A DNA stretch of 64,000 bases from Amorphophallus konjac (taxonomy: Eukaryota > Streptophyta > Magnoliopsida > Alismatales > Araceae). Of this stretch, positions 56,712-64,000 are shown piece after piece; positions within the stretch are counted from its first letter, which is position 1, and every line of letters starts with the position of its first letter. The stretch lies in NCBI GenBank assembly GCA_022559845.1, contig CM040117.1, positions 79,434,559 through 79,498,558 on the forward strand, given 5' to 3'. The notes beneath the pieces were generated by a model. It was not told the DNA's origin, ran no database searches, and worked only from the letters and a program-made list of their open reading frames with translations. The position numbers and the translations under genes were made by a program.

Positions 56712-59187
56712 ATGGAGGGCGAATCTTCCCATTCCTCGAAGAGAAGCAGGTCCAGTGGTAGTAGTTCCAGGAGGCCTTCAGACCTTGAATGGCACTTTAG
56801 CGAAAGGGCCCAATCACAACTCGTAAGCCAAGTTTTCTTGCCCTTTTTTCATTCTTTCTTCCTTTCTTCTGACCAAACCTCACCCCCATTCCTTGTATGT
56901 GTAGGTTGTGATGAAATCACAAATCTTATGGGAGTTGGTAGTAGCAGCGTACAGGGGCCTCCCAGATTTTCAGAAGGCGAGGCTAGACGTGATGGGATTT
57001 GGTACCTTCCTTCGGATCGAGCCGATCCACCTCGACCTAGTCCTGATCCAAGCCTTGTGTGAGAGATGGGACCCAGTGAGTCGGGCATTCCTGATGCCCT
57101 GGGGGCACATGGTGCCAAGCTTGGAGGATGTGGTCTGGATCACAAGCCTGAAGGTGGAGGGCGAGGCAGTGACCGGAGTCACTTACGCGGACTACAGAGA
57201 AGGTGCCCAGAAGTTACTGGGTTTGGACCTAGATGGTCGGAAAAATAGGTCGGTAGCTAGGGCGTCCCTCATGGATGCATTAGGGCTCACCGACACTCGT
57301 CGGCAGGACGATGAATCCTCAGAAGAGTTCATGGAAAGGATGGAAATAGGATGCCGTGCCGTGTACTGCACAGATTTCGGCGACTGGGAAAGATGCAACA
57401 TAGATTTGAGGAGATTTCTCCTCTTCCTTTTGGGGAGATTGGTACTGAGCTCGAAAGGGGACGGTATCCAATGTTGCTTCCTGGAGCTGCTGTCAGACCT
57501 TGAAAGAGTAAGGTACTATGCCTAGGGAGCCGCCATGTTGGCACACTTGTTTGCAGGCCTATTCCAAGAAACGGATCGTGAGATGACTGTGAGTGGTTTC
57601 ACACCATTCATTCAGGTATTTTTTTGGTTTTTCTTGTTTTGTATTTTTTTTGTGTTTTTGTAAAGTACTGATGACCTGCGCCGAGCAGCTGTGGAGCTAT
57701 TATTACCTCCCTATGGGGAGAGCTCGGCATTGGCGACCCGCGATGGTGCCGCTAGCCAGGCAGTGGGAACCCATCATGAGTGCGGCACCCCTAACCTACC
57801 AACTGATGGTGCTAAGGCGGGAGCTACAAGAGTTCCCTACATCGATGGTAAACTGGAGACCCTACTCAGACATGGTCGATGCCGACCAGCCGTGGGTTCT
57901 AGCAAGTCGTGCCTGGTTTGGACAGGAACTGTGGATGCACTGCTTGAATGAAATCGAGCCGCTTCGGTTACGATTAGTTATGAGGACTTTAGGACTGGCT
58001 CAAGAATGGGTGGATTCAGCTGCACCACCTCGTGTCGGGAGAAAGAGGGGAGGACCGGCGACCTGCATTGACTGGCGCGTGCGATTCCCCGAACAGTATG
58101 AGGACTGGCAACGGGGTGGCACGATTGTAGAATCACAGGCGCGGGATAGCGAGGACTACTTGCGTCTATATAGGACAAAGTACGCAGAACGGTTCCAACC
58201 CCGGGGACTTGTGGAGGTAGGTTTCCCCTTTTCTCTTCTCTTCTTTCTCCTTTTCTTGATTTTCTGGTGAAAATGCTGACTTGTAAGGCTGCAGGATGTC
58301 CGGGATGCCATGATAGCAAATTTACGAACTCGCTTGGCAGAGATGGAACAACAGTCAGGCGATGCCCGCGGAGCTATGAGCGCCTTGGTAGGTGTACAAT
58401 ACGTTCCTAATTAAAACCCCAGATTCCAGATGTTGGCTGCTAATTCACGCGGTCGTAGCATGCCCAGATTGGCGCGGCTTCCCCAGTGATGGGAGTGGGT
58501 GGTGCCTCTTCTAGCTTGTGGATTCCCACCTCAGAACTTGACTTGCTTCATGAGCAACTTGCTCACGCCACGCAGCGTGCTGCGGAGGCAGAAGGGATGC
58601 TCTCTATACAGGTAAGAGTCTCAGTGTTGAGTTCTCCTTGTTTATGCCTTATCGTGTATCTGAGATGGTACACTTGGCAGGAAAAGGAGACGGAAGAAGC
58701 GCTTGGCCAAGCCGCGCAGAAGGAGGCTAGGATAGCAGAACTGGAGAGGGAACTGCGGCGTCATCCTGATGACGACTCCTCTAGGGATGCCGTGGAACTG
58801 AGGATCACTCTCCAGTTTGAGAGGGAAGACCGCGAGAGAGAACGTGCAGAGAGAGAAAGAGACGCAGAGAGAGAAAGAGCCAACATATTGACTGAAAGGG
58901 AGGAACGAAGGGCCATGGAGGCCCAACTATTCGAACTCTGAATCAGCCTTAGTCTTGCTGAACAGTGGCTGAGAGATGGTGAGGAGCACTACCGAAGAGC
59001 ACGAGAGCGTGGCTTTCGTGTTGGTAGCTTCTCTGCTGCTTCCGTGGATCAACGCCGGGATGTGGGAATAGGAAGGGGAGTACAGAGCGGTAGGAGTACC
59101 ACTTTTCGTAGTTGGGTAGCACCTTTAAGAGCGTTTTACCCAGAGAGTAGTGGGACGAGTAATGCAGAGAGAGAGGGCGGAACTTGA
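56712..59187 (+). pseudogene. E2 chimeric PMD gene: PMD-A-like exon 1 on PMD-B exons, two stops
   Basis: Exons 56712-56822, 56905-57615, 57689-58216, 58295-58387, 58459-58611, 58681-59187, all phase 0. Exon 1 (MEGESSHSSKRSRSSG, SDLEWHF) is like exon 1 of PMD-A (MEGESSRVMKRSRPSS, SDLEGHL), not of PMD-B. Exon 2 onward is PMD-B: RLDVMGFGTFLRIEPIHLD, SRAFLMPWGHMVPSLEDV, LRLRLVMRTLGLAQEW, then a coiled coil. The intron that separates exons 3 and 4 in the other PMD-B genes is missing (ATGGTAAACTGG reads through). Stops: TAG at 57523-57525 (a Trp in relatives) and TGA at 58939-58941 (probably CGA). AATAAA at 59209-59214 is 22 bp past the stop. Confidence 0.75.
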
Positions 59188-59310
59188 TGTAATTTTTTTG
59201 GTTTTTGGAATAAAATACAAGGTTTGGTTTGTTTGGTTTTCACCTTTGCTTCTGTTGCCTGGATCCCTGCACACATCACTGAAACAAACAAATCAGAATT
59301 TCTGTTCTGA

Positions 59311-59377
59311 CTTGGCCCCTTGCTCAATAAGCAAATGGTCACTGTGACTGTCCTTGATGACTGGTCAAGGGGCCAAG
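59311..59377. terminator. Inverted repeat between convergent genes (E2)
   Basis: CTTGGCCCCTTG (59311-59322) and CAAGGGGCCAAG (59366-59377), the same perfect 12-bp arms and similar spacing as in E1 (43669-43736), though the bases between are less alike. Confidence 0.55.
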
Positions 59378-60951
59378 CCTTTATTAACGAAGGCAAGGGA
59401 AAAAGTGGTGATGATAAATGCGACAGGCAAGCACACGAATGCAAGTGGTATTAAAGTGAGATGCTGCACGCAAATGTAATTATGCAAAATTGATTTGTTT
59501 TCTTTTTTATATTTGATATTTTTTTTGTTTTATCATAAAAAAGATTTTTTCCAAATATGTACATTTTCTCTTTACCATTTTTTTGTGCTTTTATCATTTC
59601 AATCAAATTTTTGTTTTGTTGCTAACGCCTGGCAAGCACCCAAATGGCACCTAACCTACGTGAGAACAGGTGTTTCTTACTAACCTCCCAGGTATCCTAA
59701 GTGCACATCAAGGTTGATTTGGGCCTCTAGACCCCTCGAATGATGATCCCGCCGGCTAAGACTTACCCTGATGACAATACCGTCATGCCATGCTTAGGCT
59801 CCCAGTTGCTTCCGACCACAGGGATTCACCCAAAAGATGTTTGAGGTAAAAGATTTGCCCGACCCAGGTCTATTTCCTCACAACTCTAGATGGTATATGA
59901 TGGAACACCCTGGAACTCTAACGACCAACCGCGCGATGCTGACCCGGAATCAGACGCCGTCGCACCCATAGGTGACGCGCTTGCATTGGCCTAAGCCCAA
60001 GGTTAAGCAAGAAGACATCAAGGTGGTAAACAGGGGTCTTGACCGGCCAGAAACGCAGAAACTCCTTCGCGGCGATAGCTTTTGCTTTTCAAAGTAGGTA
60101 ACCAAATGTGTATATTAAAATAAGGTCGCAGACCGTAGGCAGTTTTCACCCTTCAGAAACTCCATCGAACGTTCATCTTTAGAGGGAGAAGGAAGAGTGT
60201 AGGGGATAAACCTCCTGAGAGGACCGGCAAAGCCGTTAACCCGACGAGCGAATAAGGGCCCATCAACTCTTTCCTTTCGGATAACTTCGGACCAAATCTC
60301 GAGCATTTACATTCCACGGCCCCCTTTGTGGATTCAGACTTTTACTTTGAGGGGTTCCGTTTATCATAACAGGCACGGTCACGACCAGGCTTTTCTCTTG
60401 ATTTTGATTTTGTATTTCTTTTTGTGAGGGAGATAAAGTCGTTTGACGTCTGTGGGCTCCCTTTTCGTATGCCTGCGGGGACACTGCCCTCTTCTCGTGC
60501 TCTGATCGATGCTCGAGGAAATGGATCCTACTCTTGCCTTTGGGGTTTGAGTTTCGGTTTCTCATGCTCAGCGTTTTAAGGGCGCCGACTGTCTCATTTG
60601 GTCGAAGAGAAAAGAATAAAGATTACAGCTTCCGGAGATCTTCTGGGTGGATTCAGCCGTAGGTGATGCTACTGACTTTTTTGAATAAAATACATAAGTG
60701 AGCACATGTTAGCTTCCTTCGAGCGAGCATAGGCTGACGTGGCCGGACAGGGATCTCCACGGTTCTGGCAAACCAAGACCCGGTGCCTACCAAGCCTCAA
60801 AGGGCCCTATCCTAACATAGAGGTTAGATGCAGGGACTTAACTACATGGTGACTGCCAGGCATCGGCATTTTGATTTTCCATATTTTTAGTGGTTTTCAA
60901 TATTTCTTTATTTTTGATGTTTTTATCTTTTCATCACTTTTTTTGTTTGTG
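59378..60951. other. Spacer between the antisense genes and pol (E2)
   Basis: About 1.6 kb without a recognisable gene. T-rich at both ends, with moderately GC-rich sequence in between. Small frames on both strands lack family motifs. Confidence 0.55.
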
Positions 60952-63900
60952 CTAAGGGTAGTATTTCTTAAGATAAAGCCCATTCCAAGGGTGGGATAAC
61001 TCGGTCCCTTCGGCGTTGACTAGCTTGTAGGCGTTGCCAGGGTACACGGCTTGAATTACAAATGGTCCTTCCCAATTGGGTTGGAGCTTAGAACGCGGAC
61101 CTCCAGGTTTGACAAAAATTCTTTTTACGACCATCTCACCGACTATGAATTTTCTCTCAACGACTTTCTTTTGGTAAAAGCAAGCGAGTCTATTTTGATA
61201 CACACGCGCGTGTTCGGCAGCGGCCAGCCGCTTCTCATCCAAGAGTTCCAACTGGGCGAGGAGTGAATTACGACGATCGTCGAGGGGAAATTCCTCATCC
61301 AATTGTACCCTGAGAGAAGGGATCAGAGTCTCGTACGGGACTACCGCTTCATACCATAAGTAAGGGCAAATGGAGTCTACCCGGTGGGGGTACGGATTGA
61401 AGTGCGATAGGCCCATAGGGCTTCGATAAGTTTTTCTGGCCAGTCTGAAAACTTACTAGACTCGTAGGTTTTTTTGATGATTTTGAGCAATGTTTTATTG
61501 GTGGCCTCCGCTTGGCCGTTACCTTGTGGGTAATAAGGCGATGAATGATGTAATGCAATTGCGTACCTTTTGCAGAGGTCCTGTAGGTCCTGAGAAATGA
61601 ACTGTGGCCCATTGTCGGTGACGATCGTGCTTGGGACGCCGAATCTGGCGAGGATGTTCTTATGATGACTGCAGCTGTTGATTTTCGCGTAAGCTTCAGC
61701 TTCGGCCCATTTGGTGAAGTATTCCATCGCAGTAAGGATGAAAGATTTCTGCTTGGTGAGGGAATTGGGATCACCTAGGGACCAATGATGTCGAATGCCC
61801 ACATGGAGAAAGGCCACGGGGAGGATATTGGATGAAGTGAGGAAGATGGTGAATGGATTTTATCGGCGTGAAGTTGACACTTGACACACCTACGGACATA
61901 GACAGCACAATCTTCTTCCATAGTGGGCCAATAAAAGCCTTGGCGAATGATCTTCTTGGCGAGCATCTGACTATTCACGTGGCCACCGCACACACCCGAG
62001 TGTGTCTCCTCTACACATTTCCAAACCTCATCGTCACCAAGACATCTTAACAGAATACCAGTAAGGCTCCTCCTATAGAGTAGACCTCCAACCAATGTAT
62101 ATTTCTGAGCCACCCTTCTTATGGCTTTCTTGTCCTCTGTGGTGGCCCCTTCAGGATAAGACTGATCTTGGCAGTATTTGACAATTTCATAGAACCATGG
62201 TTTCTCTTCATCAGCCAATTCCTCTTCGGCCTCTGCCAACATGATTTCCCTCTTCTCAAGGATATCTTCCTGCAGGATCTTCCTTGCTATCCTGTCTTTG
62301 ATATTTACGTAGGAAGCATCATCGATTGCAGGGGCGTGAAGTTTGTAGATGGAAATGGACTTAAACCATCTTCCTAGAGGGAACCTTATGGATGATGCCA
62401 ACGAGGCGAGGGCATCGGCGAGAATATTCTGATGACGAGGGACATGAACAAAGATCAGTTTGGCGAATAGTTTGGCAAAGGCAGTAGTGAGTTCTTGGTA
62501 TGGCTTGAGTTTGGGATCGCGAGTGCGATACTTAGTGAGCACCTGGCGAAGGATGAGTTGACTATCACCTACGACTCGCAACTCAGTGATACGAAAAGAA
62601 TGAGCGAGTTCTAGGCCAGCTAGAAGGGCTTCATATTCGGCTATATTGTTGGTGACTGGAAATTTGAGCTGGTATGCCAATGGGAATGTGAGGCCTTCAG
62701 GCGACAGGAGGGCGATGCCGATTCCTCTCCCTTGAGAATTCAGAGCTCCATCAAAATATAGCGTCCACATTGGCTCATCTGATTGGTTGATGGACATTAG
62801 TTCCTCATCTGGAAACTCTGATTGGACGGGATCGAACTTGGGAAGAGGATGGTGAGCGAGATGCTCGGCTATGGCATAGCCTTTAATCGCCTTTTGCTGG
62901 ATGTAGGTGATGTCGAACTGAGAGAGAAAACTTTGCCAGCGTGCTAGTCTATCCGTAAGGACGGATTTCTCCAGAAGGAATTTGATAGGATTCATTCGAG
63001 CAATCAAGTGGACCTCATGAGCCAAGAAGTAGTGCTTCAGTTTCTGCACTACCCAAACGAGGGCAGCACAGGTTTTCTCCATGCCGGTGTACTTCTGCTC
63101 ACAGGGATTGAGAAGTTTGGACAAGTAATAGGTTACCCATTCCTTGCCTTCTTCATCAGCTTGTGCGAGGACGGCTCCTACGGAGTCATCCAAGACTGAG
63201 ACGTAAAGGATCAGAGATTTTTCCGGTTTGGGTGGAATGAGAACGGGTGGACTAGCCAGATATTCCTTTAACCCTTCAAAAGCTTTCTGACATTTAGAAT
63301 TCCAGTGGAATTCTACTTCTGGCTTGGTCAACTCGTAGAGAGGTCTACACCTTTGTGAATGTTGGGACACAAACCGACGAATAAACTGTAACCTCCTGAT
63401 TAAACCTCAGACTTCCCTCAAATTCTTGGGAGGCGGCATATCCCTGATAGCCTTAGCTATGTCAGGATCTATCTCAATCCCTCTTTTGCTCACAATGAAC
63501 CCCAGCAATTTACCTGACGACACACCAAACACACACTTCTTCGGGTTCATTTTCAATTGGAACTCTCTTGACCTTTGCAAGACCTTAGCCAAAACTTCTG
63601 GATGTTCCATCCTGGTCCTTGATTTCACCAATAAGTCATCCACATACACTTCCAGATATATGTGCATCATGTCATGAAATATGGCCATCATCGCTCTTTG
63701 GTAAGTAGCTCCAGCATTCTTTAATCCGAACGGCATGACCACGTAACAATATGTTCCCCAAGGGGTAGTGAATGACGTCTTTTCCTGATCCTCTTCTGCC
63801 AAACGAATTTGATTGTATCCTGAAAATCCATCCATGAAAGAGAGGGTTTCGTAGCCTGCCGTGTTATCAATTAGCATATCAATGTGAGGTAAGGGAAAAT

Positions 63901-64000
63901 CATCCTTTGGACACGCGCGGTTAAGGTCCCGGAAGTCGATGCAAATCCTGACTTTCCCATCTTTTTTCATGACCGGGACAATGTTCGCCACCCATTGAGG
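60952..64000 (-). pseudogene. E2 pol: RT, double RNase H and integrase, frameshifted, partial
   Basis: Enters at the window edge in reverse transcriptase (VRICIDFRDLNRACPKDDFP, MPFGLKNAGATYQR, YVDDLLVKS). A first RNase H follows in which the catalytic TDA motif is replaced (LYVSVLDDSVGAVL). Then comes a second, archaeal-type RNase H with its acidic residues in place (LYFDGALNSQGRG, NNIAEYEALLAGLELA, VVGDSQLIL, HQNILADALASLA; about 62780-62390), integrase zinc finger (HSGVCGGHVNSQ..CVKCQLHADK), core (FDIIGP, TDNGPQF, GNGQAEATNK) and C-terminus to YLKKYYP. The second RNase H marks the Tat lineage. Breaks: TGA at 63407-63409 (Arg), a frameshift near 61780, a small deletion near 61670, and a frameshift near 61350. 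Not functional. Confidence 0.9.

Larger units (their letters stand above)
46264..64000 (-). mobile_element. E2: large Tat-type Ty3/Gypsy element with four antisense genes, partial
   Basis: Minus strand. The 3' LTR is 46264-48355, then PPT, non-coding block, four plus-strand genes (PMD-A, PMD-B, a PMD-less derivative, a chimeric PMD-B), a convergent hairpin, spacer and pol (60952 to the window edge). At least 17.7 kb of it is here and gag plus the 5' LTR are still to come, so it is unusually long, like Ogre-type Tat elements. It is inserted into the E1 pol; the left flank is ctcat (46259-46263). Confidence 0.85.

Noticed and set aside
1..64000. tRNA, rRNA or host single-copy genes
   Set aside because: None recognised on either strand. 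Every gene-like segment belongs to a retroelement.

Overview
The window is pure plant repeat DNA: a nest of LTR retrotransposons with no host gene that I can recognise. The initiator-tRNA-Met-type primer sites, the Tekay-type chromovirus, the Tat-lineage pol with a second (archaeal-type) RNase H, and the antisense plant-mobile-domain (PMD) genes all point to a flowering plant with a large genome. The species cannot be told from this sequence.

Layout, outermost (oldest) to innermost. (1) 1-7744: a minus-strand Copia-type, Sirevirus-like element with a gag remnant and LTR. An internal tandem duplication of about 3 kb (1226-7208) gives two gag/PBS/LTR sets. (2) Its LTR is split at 7745 by E0, a plus-strand Tat-type Ty3/Gypsy element: 5' LTR 7745-8315 plus 20518-21190, PBS, leader and broken gag to 30305; its remainder is outside the window. 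(3) E0 carries three insertions. S1 is a Sirevirus-like solo LTR (8316-20512, TSD ctctc) just downstream of the E0 TATA box. E3 is a gag-only Gypsy element (22673-29397, TSD ttgtc/ctgtc). S2 is an inverted Sirevirus-like LTR (30306-34820). (4) S1 is split by G1, a full-length Tekay-type chromovirus (9312-20080, TSD acgtg). S2 is split by a solo LTR of the E3 family (30417-32507, TSD catac) and by E1, a minus-strand Tat element (34821-46263). (5) E1's pol is split by E2, a second minus-strand Tat element (46264 to beyond 64000).

E1 and E2 are the most interesting part. Each has, between its 3' LTR and its minus-strand pol, a set of plus-strand (antisense) genes with several introns: a two-exon PMD gene (PMD-A), and a seven- or eight-exon gene that joins a PMD-like domain to a long charged coiled coil (PMD-B). 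E2 adds a PMD-less derivative and a chimeric copy. Every intron I could place is phase 0. Several genes have their own TATA box and AATAAA signal. Two of them, E2 PMD-A and the PMD-less gene, read without interruption.

A second theme is non-coding. The LTRs and spacers of G1, E0 and E1 are filled with dozens of short inverted motifs, roughly ACGCC or ACGACC, a gap of about one helical turn, then GGCGT or GGTCGT, usually followed by TTAATT. E2 has instead about 14 longer palindromes with a GGCGTCC/GGACGCC core in the same kinds of position. S2 has its own array of about 37 copies of an 11-bp motif (AAGTCTRTACA). Nearly all nonsense codons in the decayed coding regions are C-to-T or G-to-A changes (CAG to TAG, CAA to TAA, CGA to TGA, TGG to TAG or TGA), as expected from decay of methylated DNA. 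Boundaries come from reading LTR ends, target-site duplications and homology between copies by eye.
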